Shown: positions 17,639 through 27,005 of the stretch, piece by piece
Position numbering within the stretch: the stretch's first letter is position 1
How the letters are laid out: each line of letters starts with the position of its first letter
Source: Bacteroidales bacterium
Lineage (GTDB): Bacteria; Bacteroidota; Bacteroidia; Bacteroidales; GCA-2711565
DNA length: 62,095 nt
Assembly: GCA_028280405.1 (NCBI GenBank)
Contig: JANQLW010000028.1
Span: 1-62,095, forward strand
Reading direction: 5' to 3'
The notes under the pieces: generated by a model
The model's input: only the letters and a program-made list of their open reading frames with translations
Databases searched by the model: none
What the model was told of the DNA's origin: nothing
Made by a program: the position numbers and the translations under genes

Positions 17639-18412
17639 ATGAAAAATACAATAAAAACAAATCAAATGAAATTAACCGAGCTGATGATAGTATTCATACT
17701 ATTGGTAAGCTCAATGCAATCTTATGCCCAGAAGATCACTTTACGGGTTGGTGACCAGGCTCCACCGATCAAGGCAATTAAATGGCTTAAAGGGCAGCCA
17801 ATGCAGGAACTGGAAAAAGGGAAAGTGCATGTGGTTGAATTTGGTGCTACCTGGTGAGTACCCTGTGCGGGGATGGTTCCCAGGTTAACAGCGCTGACAA
17901 GAAAATACCGTGGTAAAGTTAATGTTATTAGTGTATTTATTATGGAGATGAATAATGAGCCTTTGGATACTCCCAATCCTAAGTATGTAAAGGGAGTTGA
18001 GGAGTATGTGAAAAAAAAATCGAACCGGATTAAATATACCATAGCCATTGATGAGCCACATAAAACAACGGAGAAAACATGGCACAAGGCTGCAGGTTTA
18101 ACCGGTATTCCTTCTGTATTCTTGATTGATAAGCAGGGCAAAATTGCCTATATCGGAAGATATACGCAAAAATTTGTAGACCTCGTAGATGATGTAGCCA
18201 ATGACAGGCATTCCATGGAAGAACTGGTTAAAATAGCCAGGGAAGAGGAAGCCAAAATTACTCCTTATGAAGCTCATAAACCATTATTGATAGATGGTAA
18301 TGGAGGAGCAGATACCACTTTTATGTTCCGTTCATTGCTTGCAAAATTTAAAGGGGATATTAAAACAGGTGGTAGCCAGTTTATCCTTGGTAATAGGAAA
18401 ATGGTTCAGTAA
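17639..18412 (+). CDS. TlpA/AhpC-type thioredoxin selenoprotein (UxxC), N-terminal part of a DUF3738 fusion
   Basis: Read with TGA 17855-17857 as selenocysteine this is a secreted thioredoxin-fold protein of 257 residues with the active site ATW-U73-VPC76, where U replaces the first Cys of the TlpA WCxPC motif. A signal peptide is visible (LMIVFILLVSSMQSYAQ), so it acts in the periplasm. The fold continues past the TGA with VPRLTALTRKYRGKVNVISVF and the cis-Pro region GIPSVFLIDKQGKIAYIG. The last 60 residues begin a TIGR03435/DUF3738 domain that is cut by a TAA at 18410-18412. ATG at 17639 or 17666 could start it. A SECIS-like hairpin follows the TGA. Confidence 0.8.
17855..17886 (+). promoter_or_regulatory. 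UGA-Sec codon and SECIS-like hairpin
   Basis: After the TGA, GGGG pairs with TCCC around an ATGG-containing loop, and outer ACC/T pairs with A/GGT across a bulge. The loop GG is 18-19 nt after the TGA, within the usual range for bacterial SECIS elements. The fold is weaker than in the other four genes. Confidence 0.6.
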
Positions 18413-19027
18413 ATCGGGTGTAGTTTGTCAAAGCTTTATATGTTGGCCTATGGAGATACTACTTTGCCTTTCCCCATGGGATTGGTAAACAGTTATGGTA
18501 AATACTGGCGTGATCCAATTCTTGAAGTAAAAGATACCATTCCTTTCCAATTTAGTTACCGTAAATCAGAAAACCGGTGGAACTATAGTCTGATTGTTCC
18601 TGAAAACTTAAGTGCCGGGGCATTGCAAAAAATGATGCAACGTGATTTGAAGAATTATTTTGGATATGAAGCTAGTTTGGAAACAAGAAAGATGCCCTGC
18701 TGGATACTAACAGCTACAAAAAAAGCAAAGAGAAACCTTCCGACAAAAACACCTGGTGAAAAATATAAAGTAAGCGGTAATCTTACAGATGGATTTCAAA
18801 TCACAAATACAAGCATTAACGGCATTATCTATTCTTTATGGGCCAGTAATCAACTAGGGATCCCTTTTATTGACAAGACAGGTATAGAGGGGGAAATAGA
18901 TATGTTTCTGAAAGCCAATACAAAAGTTTTGGAAGAAATGATCAAGGGCTTGAAAGAGGTTGGCTTGATCCTGAAAAAAGGAGAGCATGAAATGAAGGTA
19001 GTTGTGATAAGAGATGCTAAGCAGTAG
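18413..19027 (+). pseudogene. Rest of the DUF3738 (TIGR03435) domain after in-frame TAA
   Basis: The frame of the preceding selenoprotein stays open for 600 bases beyond the TAA. It reads IGCSLSKLYMLAYGD, then LQKMMQRDLKNYFGYEASLETR and a final EMIKGLKEVGLILKKGEHEMKVVVI, which fits the TIGR03435/DUF3738 domain known as a C-terminal extension of TlpA-like proteins. The TAA falls inside the domain, between its conserved strand (FILGNRKMVQ) and the LxxLYxxAYG helix. Either a recent nonsense change broke one gene, or the second part is reinitiated from a TTG at 18425. The lack of further damage suggests the break is young or a sequence error. Confidence 0.6.
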
Positions 19028-19077
19028 TTAAGAGTTAAATATTAAAACTGCCTTTTAAGGGCAAAAAAACAAAAGAA

Positions 19078-19809
19078 ATGAAAAAGATCACAGTATTAGT
19101 AACATTGGTTTTTTGTGTATTATTTATAAAGGCACAAACACTGGAAGAGATCATTCAAAAAAACATTGAAAATTCCGGGGGGCAAAAGTTGTGGGAGAAT
19201 CTTACTTCTCAACGTGTGTTTGGTAAATTACACAATACAGATGGTGTAAGTAAGATAGAGACTTATTCTGCCAAAGGGTTTTCTTATGGTCTTAAAGAGG
19301 TTGATGGCAAGTTCAGGGTTGAATTTGGTTTTGATGGTATAGATTACTGGCGAATAGATTATAAGACAAAGAAATTAACTAAAAGCAGTAATGAAGCATC
19401 AGCCAGGGCAAAAAAGAATAATGAGCACATTGGTTCCTATTTTGTTAATTATAAGGAGAAGGGTTATGAGATTACATTATTGGAGGATGATTTTATCCAG
19501 GATGAGGAGTGTTTCGTTTTAGAGATCAACCGTGGGAAGAAACCTAAATTTGGTGAAATGGCAGATGATATTATCATTGTTTATTTAAGTAAGAAGACTT
19601 ATTTGAAGGTAGCAGAAGAACTGGAATATATCCGGGGATCTTTTGAAACCATACTTTATGTTTATTATGATGATTACAGGGATGTTGAGGGGTTAAAACT
19701 TCCTTTTAAGTATACCCATATTTTAAATGAATATACTTATAAGATATTAATTGATAAGTATGAATTGAATACCGAGGTAGATAAGTCTTCAATTAAGTTT
19801 GGTGAATAG
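19078..19809 (+). CDS. Secreted LolA-like outer-membrane lipoprotein-sorting family protein
   Basis: A 243-residue exported protein (signal MKKITVLVTLVFCVLFIKAQ). The body starts with TLEEIIQKNIENSGGQKLWENL, a pattern of the periplasmic LolA/LolB-fold proteins annotated in the Bacteroidota as outer-membrane lipoprotein-sorting proteins. It continues as alternating beta strands (YEITLLEDDF, CFVLEINRG, YLKVAEELE, LPFKYTHILNEY). Such proteins often follow TlpA-like genes. It is the last gene of the 11.5-19.8 kb run and is followed by a terminator. The true ligand is unknown. Confidence 0.65.
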   Translation: MKKITVLVTLVFCVLFIKAQTLEEIIQKNIENSGGQKLWENLTSQRVFGKLHNTDGVSKIETYSAKGFSYGLKEVDGKFRVEFGFDGIDYWRIDYKTKKLTKSSNEASARAKKNNEHIGSYFVNYKEKGYEITLLEDDFIQDEECFVLEINRGKKPKFGEMADDIIIVYLSKKTYLKVAEELEYIRGSFETILYVYYDDYRDVEGLKLPFKYTHILNEYTYKILIDKYELNTEVDKSSIKFGE

Positions 19810-19909
19810 GGAAAGGGGTATTATTTATTTTTATAAAGTATAAGAATTTATTTGTTGTATAGTTTTTAGATAAAAAAAATTGGTTCATGCTAAGATTTTC
19901 CCGGATTTT

Positions 19910-19928
19910 CAATGATGAAATATCCGGG
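19910..19928 (+). terminator. Rho-independent terminator
   Basis: CCCGGAT (19910-19916) pairs with ATCCGGG (19922-19928) and is followed by TTTTTTTAT. It ends the ABC/MutS/selenoprotein run and separates it from SusCD locus 2. Confidence 0.85.
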
Positions 19929-20059
19929 TTTTTTTATTGGTAATTTGAAGATTTATAATGCTAAAACCGATTGTAAGCTTTAGGATACTTTTCACGCAAA
20001 TATGAAGTAATATCCCAATTATATGGCATATTAATTGTTTGATCCATCAAATCACAATT

Positions 20060-20090
20060 TTTGCTGTACAATAGTTTTTTTATAGCTTTG
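20060..20090 (+). promoter_or_regulatory. Bacteroidota-type promoter of sigma gene 2
   Basis: TTTG (20060-20063) and TAGCTTTG (20083-20090) are separated by 19 bases, which fits the Bacteroidota housekeeping consensus TTTG-N(17-23)-TAnnTTTG. The start codon lies 18 bases downstream. Confidence 0.7.
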
Positions 20091-20107
20091 CACAAACTAG
20101 AGTAGTG

Positions 20108-20674
20108 ATGGATCAGAATAAACAATTTCTGTCTGGGCTTCATAAAAAGAAGAAAAACTCCTGGAAAAAGCTTTATGAGCTTTACTATCCATCTTTATGC
20201 AATTATGTTTCTCGTTTAATCAAAAATGAGGCAGATGCTGCGGATATAGTTCAGCGGGTTTTTATAAGGATGTGGGAAATGGACCTCAGTTTTGTGAATA
20301 TTGAAACACTTACGGCATACCTGTATAAAGCGGTTCGAAATTCATCCATTACTTATATTGAGCAGCAAAAAACGGATAAAAAGAGATTGGAATTATTCAG
20401 TTTGGAAAACATATCGGAAAATGATCTGGATGATTCAATGATTTTAATGATCGAAGAGGAAATGATCAGGGAACTTTATAATTGTATAGCTAAACTTCCC
20501 AAACAACAAGCTGAAATAATTACTTTAAGTGGTAAAGGAATGACGGTTAGACAAGTAGCAGAGAAGTTAGGAGTTTCTGTAAATACGATTAAAACCCAAA
20601 AAAAAAGAGCATATGCTTTCCTCAAAAAGAAATTGAACAATTCACTTTTCCTTTTATTGCTTATGTCTGTTTAG
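20108..20674 (+). CDS. ECF sigma-70 factor of SusCD locus 2
   Basis: An ECF sigma factor of 188 residues. Region 2 is seen in WKKLYELYYPSLCNYVSRLI and DAADIVQRVFIRMWE; region 4 in LPKQQAEIITLSGKGMTVRQVAEKLGVSVNTIKTQKKRAY. The ATG at 20108 is preferred over a GTG one codon earlier. FecR begins 159 bases downstream on the same strand. The hydrophobic tail NNSLFLLLLMSV is common in this sigma group. It should direct transcription of the SusCD genes downstream when FecR releases it. Confidence 0.92.
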   Translation: MDQNKQFLSGLHKKKKNSWKKLYELYYPSLCNYVSRLIKNEADAADIVQRVFIRMWEMDLSFVNIETLTAYLYKAVRNSSITYIEQQKTDKKRLELFSLENISENDLDDSMILMIEEEMIRELYNCIAKLPKQQAEIITLSGKGMTVRQVAEKLGVSVNTIKTQKKRAYAFLKKKLNNSLFLLLLMSV

Positions 20675-20833
20675 TTTATCCTTAAAACACAACTACCCGA
20701 AACAAGTCCGCCACTCAACCAATACCTCAATTCACTATTATACTAATACACCACTCTACCAACTCCCAAATTAAATTTCATTTTTGTCACCCGCCTACTC
20801 ACTTTTTCAGTTTATTATATACAAAGAATATTT

Positions 20834-22012
20834 ATGAAAAAGTTTGAGCACCTAGATACAATCATTTCATTACTTAAGAAAGAGTTATCCGGTTCTATAA
20901 ATGAGAATGAAAAAAAAGCCTTGAATTTATGGAAAGAAGATTCCCGTATCAAGGCATTAATTGATAAATATGATGATGAAGGGTACTTGGATTCTAAATT
21001 TGCCGAATTATCAAAGCATGATGTAAAGATTGCTTTTAAAAAATTTTATGCAAAAATCCATAAACCCGGATTTTCAATCACTATTTACAAACTGGCAAAG
21101 ATTGCGGCTGTTATAATCATTCCATTAATGATAGGAGCATATTTGATTAGGGATTTTTATGCTAATCATGATAGCTTATTATCGGAGACCCTGCAAATTA
21201 AACCGGGTAAAAGTTTGGTTGAGCTGGTTTTGAATGATGGGAAAATCATTAGAATGGGAATAAGAACGGATACGATTATTGAGCAAAACGGTGCTCTAAT
21301 TCGATCCGGCTCGAAAAATATTATTTACGATACGAAAGAAAAAATATTAAAAACGGCTTATCATACGGCACGGATTCCACGTGGAGGCGAATTTTCCATT
21401 ACACTCAATGATGGAACAAAAGTCTGGTTGAATTCAGAATCGGAACTTAAGTATCCTATCCCATTTCCATCGAATAAAAGAGAAGTTGTTTTGAAAAATG
21501 GTGAAGCTTATTTTGAAGTTGCTCATAATAAATCGAAACCATTTTTTGTTCGTACTTCAGAAGGCCTGGTAAGAGTTTTGGGTACTTCATTTAATGTAAA
21601 AGCCTATAAAGAGGACGTTGAGATTTATACCACTTTGGTAGAAGGGAAAATTAGTTTCAGTTCCTTAATTGAAAATGGTGAGAAAGTCAATATTGAGCCG
21701 GGTTTTCAGGCTGTACTAAAAAAAGGCCAGCCTAAAGTTCAAGTTGCAAAAGTGGATACACGACTATATACCGGATGGAAAGACGGATTGTTCTCTTTTA
21801 AAAATGAAAGCCTGGAATCAATTATGACCACCTTAGCCAGGTGGTATGATATAGATGTTTTTTATGAAGATGATGAAGTAAAAAAAATATTGTTTACTGG
21901 AGATTTAGAAAGATATGAGAGTATAAACCCATTTCTTGAAATGTTACAGAAAAGTGGTAAAGCGAAATTTAAAATTATTGAAAGGGCAGTCATTGTAAAT
22001 ATAAAAAAATAA
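20834..22012 (+). CDS. FecR-family anti-sigma factor of locus 2
   Basis: An anti-sigma regulator of 392 residues with one membrane segment (IAAVIIIPLMIGAYLI, about 88-105). The periplasmic FecR domain shows GGEFSITLNDGTKVWLNSESELKYP, the AYFEVAHNKSKPFFV strand and VLGTSFNVKAY. The DUF4974 tail begins at FKNESLESIMTTLARWYDI. It lies between its sigma factor and SusC, the standard order. A perfect palindrome overlaps its stop codon. Confidence 0.93.
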   Translation: MKKFEHLDTIISLLKKELSGSINENEKKALNLWKEDSRIKALIDKYDDEGYLDSKFAELSKHDVKIAFKKFYAKIHKPGFSITIYKLAKIAAVIIIPLMIGAYLIRDFYANHDSLLSETLQIKPGKSLVELVLNDGKIIRMGIRTDTIIEQNGALIRSGSKNIIYDTKEKILKTAYHTARIPRGGEFSITLNDGTKVWLNSESELKYPIPFPSNKREVVLKNGEAYFEVAHNKSKPFFVRTSEGLVRVLGTSFNVKAYKEDVEIYTTLVEGKISFSSLIENGEKVNIEPGFQAVLKKGQPKVQVAKVDTRLYTGWKDGLFSFKNESLESIMTTLARWYDIDVFYEDDEVKKILFTGDLERYESINPFLEMLQKSGKAKFKIIERAVIVNIKK

Positions 22013-22032
22013 TCCCGATCTAGATCGGGATT
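22011..22032 (+). terminator. Perfect 22-bp palindrome in FecR-SusC gap of locus 2
   Basis: AATCCCGATCT and AGATCGGGATT form a perfect palindrome directly at the fecR stop. There is no long T-run, so it may act as an attenuator or RNA-stabilising element rather than a full terminator. Confidence 0.55.
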
Positions 22033-22116
22033 AAATCTTAAACCCATATACGGATAAGGATTTGTTAGCGCTCCTCCTTATCAATAAATATAAGTTTAAC
22101 ATAACATTACAAATTT

Positions 22117-25100
22117 ATGAAAAAAAAGTTAGTAGGGATAAAAATTCCCATTGTCGAACAAAAGTATTGGCTCACTATGAAACTATGCTTGATCTTAACA
22201 TTGGGTTTTTGCTTGCAGGTAACTGCCGGCATACATTCTCAAAGTATGAAAGTAACGCTAAAAGCAAAAAATGTTGAATTGGAAGAGATTATCAATCAGA
22301 TAAAAACTCAAACAGGTATTAATTTTTTGTATAGTGTTACTAATATTGCTGATAAAAAAGTAAGCCTGGATTTGGTTGAAGTTGATTTGGATACTGTTTT
22401 AAATGAATTATTTGAAGAAACTGGCTTAACCTTTGAAAAACAACGAGGGGTTGTAATCATTCATTTGGCTGAAGAAGAAATAATTGAAGCGGTTGTTCAG
22501 GAACCGGTCGAAATTAAAGGTGCAGTCACGGATGAAGAAGGCAAACCTTTACCCAGTGCCACGATTATGATTAAAGGTACTAATACTGGTGTTACTACCG
22601 ATCTTGAAGGAAAGTATACAATTACCGTACCTGGTTCCGAAGCTGTACTGGTATTTTCGTACGTAGGCTTTGCCAGCAAGGAAATTAGCGTGGGCAACAA
22701 ATTAATCATTAATGTTACTTTGGTTCAAACTGCAAGCCAACTGGAGGATGTTGTAATCGTTGGTTACGGTGAGCAAAACAAAGTGGAACTAACGGGAACA
22801 ATAGCAACAGTAAAATCCAAAGAAATTGAAAATTTACCTGTGGCCAATGTGACTCAAAAGCTACAAGGGCTAGCCTCAGGTGTTTTTGTATCAAACTTTT
22901 CTGGTGCTCCCGGAGGGGCTACAGAAATAATTATTAGAGGACAGTCTTCAATTACCGCAGGAAATACACCTTTATATGTTATAGATGGAGCTCCTGTATC
23001 TGTGGGAAGTCTCGGTACAATTGGAGGATACCGTAGTGGTGTGCGTGTAGGGTTTAGTGCGGGAGAATACAGTACGGATGTTTTAAGTACTTTAAATCCT
23101 AATGACATAGAGTCCATTGAAGTTCTAAAAGATGCTTCTGCCAAAGCAATTTACGGAGCAAGAGCTTCTAATGGAGTCATTTTAATTACCACTAAAAAAG
23201 GAAAATTCGGAGAGAAAACAACTATCAATCTTTCCGTCACTTCAGGTATTGTAAGCCCCACCAAAAACTATGATTTACTCAATGCAGAAGAATATTTATT
23301 GTTACAAAAGGAAGCCTATACCAATGACAATTTGCCGATCCCTGATTTTATTCAAAATGCAGATCCGAATATTGATACCGATTGGATTGGCTTGATTACC
23401 AGAGACAATCCCTACTTTAGTGAATATAATCTAAGTATCAGTGGAGCGACAAAAAAACTAAGTTATTTTGTCAGTGGAAGTTTCCGGGATGAAAAAGGTA
23501 TATTGAAAAATTCAGATTTGAAAAGAGCTACGCTAAGAGCGAATATGGATATACAGGCAACAGAAAAATTAAAAGTGGGACTGAACTTTTCCATAGGAAG
23601 ACTTAATAATAGCGAGCTCACTTATGGAAATGTAGCGGTTGGTAATATTTTATTTTATGCATTGGAAATGCCACCAACTTTTCCTGAACGGGATGAAAAC
23701 GGAATCCCTAGTTCTCCGGATCGAAATTACAATAATCCACTTGCACTCGTGGAAGAGGCATTTACTGAAAGTATTACAGATAAGTTTATCTTAAATGGTT
23801 ATTTAACTTATAAAATTCTGCCTCAACTTACTTTTAATACAAATCTTTCAATTGATGCAAACAAGATCCGGGAAAATAAAATTGCTACTCCTAACTCAGA
23901 CTATTTAATCAGAAACTCGATCCAGGATATCTTGAAAACAGTATATAATAGGGAGATCATTACTTACAATATTGAACCCTTTTTAAATTATCAGTTTTCC
24001 TTAGATAATCATAATTTTGATATAACTTTAGGTACTACATTTCTCGAACAAAGTGACAATCATTCTTTTGTTTCAGGAACTGATTTCCCCAATAAAAATT
24101 TGACAGAAATTGGTTCGGCAGGTACCATTGTGCGCGTGATTGGCTCAAGCACTTATTCCGGGGGATCAGAGACTGCTTATTCTTTTAACTCTGTTTTTTC
24201 CCGTTTAACTTATAATTATGAGCAAAAATATTTGCTGAATGTAGTACTCAGAAGGGATGGTTCTTCACGTTTTGGCCCGGATTCGCGTTACGGTACTTTT
24301 TGGGCTATTTCCGGGGGATGGAACTTTCATAAGGAATCTTTCTTCAAAAACAGCAAACTACTGAGCTTTGGAAAACTAAGGGGAAGTGTTGGTGTTACCG
24401 GGAATGATCAAATAGGAAATTTCCCCTACATCGGTTTTTGGACTAGCGGTAGCAATTATATTGGAGAAGCAGTATTAACCTCATCACAGCTTGAAAATTC
24501 CGATCTAAAATGGGAAGAAACCATGGAATTTGATATCGGGTTGGATTTAGGATTTTTTAACAACAGATTGGAACTTGGTCTTACTTATTTTAATTCTAGC
24601 ACTACAAATTTATTATTCTCTCAACCTTTGCCATATAGCACTGGATTTTTTAGTGTTACCGAAAACATAGGTAAAGTAGTTAATAAAGGTCTTGAAATAA
24701 ATGTCAGTAGCTCAAATATCAGTACGAAAAATTTTAGTTGGAAAACAAAATTAAACATTACTTTTTCAAAGAATAAAGTAGTGAGCCTTCTTGGCGAAAC
24801 CCCTATTGGTGGAGGAAATTTCCGTCGTATTGAAGGAGAACCTATTGATGTTTTTTATGGCCTGGATTTTTTGAGGGTTAATCCTGAAACGGGACATGCT
24901 GAATACAGGGATGTAAATAATGATGGTGAGATTACACTCGCAGGTGATAGAACAGTGCTTGGAAGTGGACAACCCGATTTTTATGGAGGCTTAACCAATA
25001 CTTTGACTTACGGAAATTTTTCCCTGGATTTCTTTTTCCAATTTGTGTATGGATCGGAAATTGCCAATGAGCTTGAATATTTTTCAGAAGGCCTCTATTT

Positions 25101-25461
25101 TAGAACTGGTTCTAATGCATTTCGTTCCATTTTGGATCGCTGGCAACAGCCCGGTGATATTACGGATTCCCCCCGCTTAAGTATACAAGGATTTCATGAT
25201 TTAAATCAGCGATTTTCTGACCGCTTTGTTGAAGATGGGTCTTATTTAAGGCTCAAGAATCTGACGCTTTCATACAATATTCCCGACTCAGTATTAGATA
25301 AATTAGGAATTAGAAGCGCAAAGATATTCATTTCCGGTCAAAACTTACTGACCCTTACAAATTATTCCGGTTTAGATCCTGGGGTTCGTATACAAGGTAG
25401 ACAGACTTATGATTACCCACAAACTGCTATTTATTCGCTTGGTGTCAATATTAACTTTTAA
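22117..25461 (+). CDS. SusC/RagA-type TonB-dependent transporter 2 with STN domain
   Basis: An outer-membrane transporter of 1114 residues. The order is signal region, STN domain (MKVTLKAKNVELEEIINQIK, about 45-115), carboxypeptidase-D-like domain (IKGAVTDEEGKPLPSATI), plug (IIIRGQSSITAG, VLKDASAKAIYGARASNGV) and barrel. A DxDxDG-like loop (RDVNNDGEITLAGD) near residue 930 is typical of SusC barrels. The linker SQLEDVVIVGYGEQ marks the SusC group. SusD follows after 11 bases and a subtilase-like protein lies downstream, which suggests peptide uptake as in RagAB; this is inference. Confidence 0.95.
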   Translation: MKKKLVGIKIPIVEQKYWLTMKLCLILTLGFCLQVTAGIHSQSMKVTLKAKNVELEEIINQIKTQTGINFLYSVTNIADKKVSLDLVEVDLDTVLNELFEETGLTFEKQRGVVIIHLAEEEIIEAVVQEPVEIKGAVTDEEGKPLPSATIMIKGTNTGVTTDLEGKYTITVPGSEAVLVFSYVGFASKEISVGNKLIINVTLVQTASQLEDVVIVGYGEQNKVELTGTIATVKSKEIENLPVANVTQKLQGLASGVFVSNFSGAPGGATEIIIRGQSSITAGNTPLYVIDGAPVSVGSLGTIGGYRSGVRVGFSAGEYSTDVLSTLNPNDIESIEVLKDASAKAIYGARASNGVILITTKKGKFGEKTTINLSVTSGIVSPTKNYDLLNAEEYLLLQKEAYTNDNLPIPDFIQNADPNIDTDWIGLITRDNPYFSEYNLSISGATKKLSYFVSGSFRDEKGILKNSDLKRATLRANMDIQATEKLKVGLNFSIGRLNNSELTYGNVAVGNILFYALEMPPTFPERDENGIPSSPDRNYNNPLALVEEAFTESITDKFILNGYLTYKILPQLTFNTNLSIDANKIRENKIATPNSDYLIRNSIQDILKTVYNREIITYNIEPFLNYQFSLDNHNFDITLGTTFLEQSDNHSFVSGTDFPNKNLTEIGSAGTIVRVIGSSTYSGGSETAYSFNSVFSRLTYNYEQKYLLNVVLRRDGSSRFGPDSRYGTFWAISGGWNFHKESFFKNSKLLSFGKLRGSVGVTGNDQIGNFPYIGFWTSGSNYIGEAVLTSSQLENSDLKWEETMEFDIGLDLGFFNNRLELGLTYFNSSTTNLLFSQPLPYSTGFFSVTENIGKVVNKGLEINVSSSNISTKNFSWKTKLNITFSKNKVVSLLGETPIGGGNFRRIEGEPIDVFYGLDFLRVNPETGHAEYRDVNNDGEITLAGDRTVLGSGQPDFYGGLTNTLTYGNFSLDFFFQFVYGSEIANELEYFSEGLYFRTGSNAFRSILDRWQQPGDITDSPRLSIQGFHDLNQRFSDRFVEDGSYLRLKNLTLSYNIPDSVLDKLGIRSAKIFISGQNLLTLTNYSGLDPGVRIQGRQTYDYPQTAIYSLGVNINF

Positions 25462-25472
25462 CATATCATAAA

Positions 25473-26801
25473 ATGAAAAATATTTTAATTTATAAATTAT
25501 CTCTTATCTTTCTGCTATTCTTTTTGAGTTGTTCGGATTATCTGGAACAGCAACCTGCTGATCAGGTGATCAATCAAAATGTAATCAAGGGTGCTAATGA
25601 TCTTAGAGCAACTACCCTGGGAATTTACGATGAAATGCAGGACTTCTCCAGTCACTTATTCATATATGGCCTTTTAATTTCAGACGAGGGTGTGGGAGGA
25701 CATGCTGTATTTACTCCACTGAATCTAAATCAACTAAATGGTAGTACTCTTTTTGATAATATATGGAGATTTTCCTATAAGGCAATATACAATGCAACAT
25801 TTATACTGGAGGAAATGGAAAAACTGGATGATCTCAGTTCCGAACAAAAGAATGCTTTTATGGGCGAAGTCAAATTCCTGCGGGCTTATTGCTATATGTT
25901 GTTAGCACAGTTATATGGAGACCTTCCCCTTGTCACAAGTACGGATACAGATGTGAACAAGGCCCTGAGCCGAACAGGTGTAAATGAGATTTATACTTCT
26001 TTTCTTTTGCCTGAATTACTTGAGGCAGAACAATTGATTTCAGCATCCTATCCAACGGAGGTAGAAACAAAAACGCGTGCAACCAAAGCAGCAGCCCAGG
26101 CTTTATTAGTTCATTTGTATCTTCTTTTGGAAGATTGGGAGAATGCTGAATCATTTGCGACTAAAATAATTGAAAACCCATCTTATACTTTAGAGTCCAA
26201 CTATGAAGATCTGTTTGACAGTCAGTCTTTCTCAGAAGAAAGTATCTGGGAAATCTTTTACTCTACAGATGATGGAAATAGTTTTGCGCTTGCTTTTACA
26301 CTTCCGTTCTATCTTCCCACGGAAAAGATTGTAAATGCCTTTGAGGATGGCGATCTCCGGTTCAATGCTTCTTTAACAGAAATAAGTCCGGGTAATTACA
26401 GAATAATCAAATACAAAAATGTTTCTACAAGGGATGACAGGCCTTATGTTTTTAGATTGGCAGATATCTATTTGTTACGTGCAGAAGCCAGAACACGTAA
26501 AGGTGACCTTGTAGGGGCAGTTCAGGATATAAATATAATAAGGAATCGTGCAGGATTGGCAGATATTGATCTAGGCAGTATGAATGAGGTATTGCTTGCG
26601 GTGGAACAGGAACGCTATATAGAGTTATGTTTTGAAGGAAGTAAAAGATGGTTTGATTTACTTCGTACCAAGCGGGCAGATGCGGTAATGGGGGCTTTTA
26701 ACCCGGATACCTGGGACCCTGATATCGATAAGCTATTTCCTATCCCTCAGCGTGATCTGGACAATAACCCAAATCTTACCCAGAATCCTGGATATGATTA
26801 G
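25473..26801 (+). CDS. SusD/RagB-type surface lipoprotein 2
   Basis: A ligand-capturing lipoprotein of 442 residues, short for the family. It has a lipobox (LLFFLSC, followed by SDYLEQQPADQV), SusD N-terminal helices (FLRAYCYMLLAQLYGDLPLV) and the C-terminal hallmark RYIELCFEGSKRWFDLLR with NNPNLTQNPGY at the end. It is adjacent to SusC 2 and followed by a terminator, so the SusCD2 transcript probably ends here, before the subtilase gene. Confidence 0.95.
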   Translation: MKNILIYKLSLIFLLFFLSCSDYLEQQPADQVINQNVIKGANDLRATTLGIYDEMQDFSSHLFIYGLLISDEGVGGHAVFTPLNLNQLNGSTLFDNIWRFSYKAIYNATFILEEMEKLDDLSSEQKNAFMGEVKFLRAYCYMLLAQLYGDLPLVTSTDTDVNKALSRTGVNEIYTSFLLPELLEAEQLISASYPTEVETKTRATKAAAQALLVHLYLLLEDWENAESFATKIIENPSYTLESNYEDLFDSQSFSEESIWEIFYSTDDGNSFALAFTLPFYLPTEKIVNAFEDGDLRFNASLTEISPGNYRIIKYKNVSTRDDRPYVFRLADIYLLRAEARTRKGDLVGAVQDINIIRNRAGLADIDLGSMNEVLLAVEQERYIELCFEGSKRWFDLLRTKRADAVMGAFNPDTWDPDIDKLFPIPQRDLDNNPNLTQNPGYD

Positions 26802-26812
26802 ACATAGCTTTT

Positions 26813-26837
26813 CTACGAGGGTAAAAAACCCTCGTAG
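26813..26837 (+). terminator. Rho-independent terminator after SusD 2
   Basis: CTACGAGGGT (26813-26822) pairs perfectly with ACCCTCGTAG (26828-26837) around an AAAAA loop and is followed by GCTTTTAA. It ends the SusCD2 transcript. Confidence 0.85.
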
Positions 26838-27005
26838 GCTTTTAAGTTAAATATCGCGCTATTCCAAAACCTGGAGTTGATTGGACATTCAATTACCTGT
26901 AGGCTTCCCTGCTTAACATATAGGGATGTTGAGGTGTTGTTGGCAGATATTTATTAAGCAGAACATAATTACTTGGATACTATTTAACACCTAAAAAACA
27001 AACAA

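Noticed and set aside
18410-18412. The TAA at 18410 as a recoding site
   Set aside because: I know of no bacterial amino-acid insertion system at UAA, and the position is not a redox residue. A nonsense change or sequence error is simpler.
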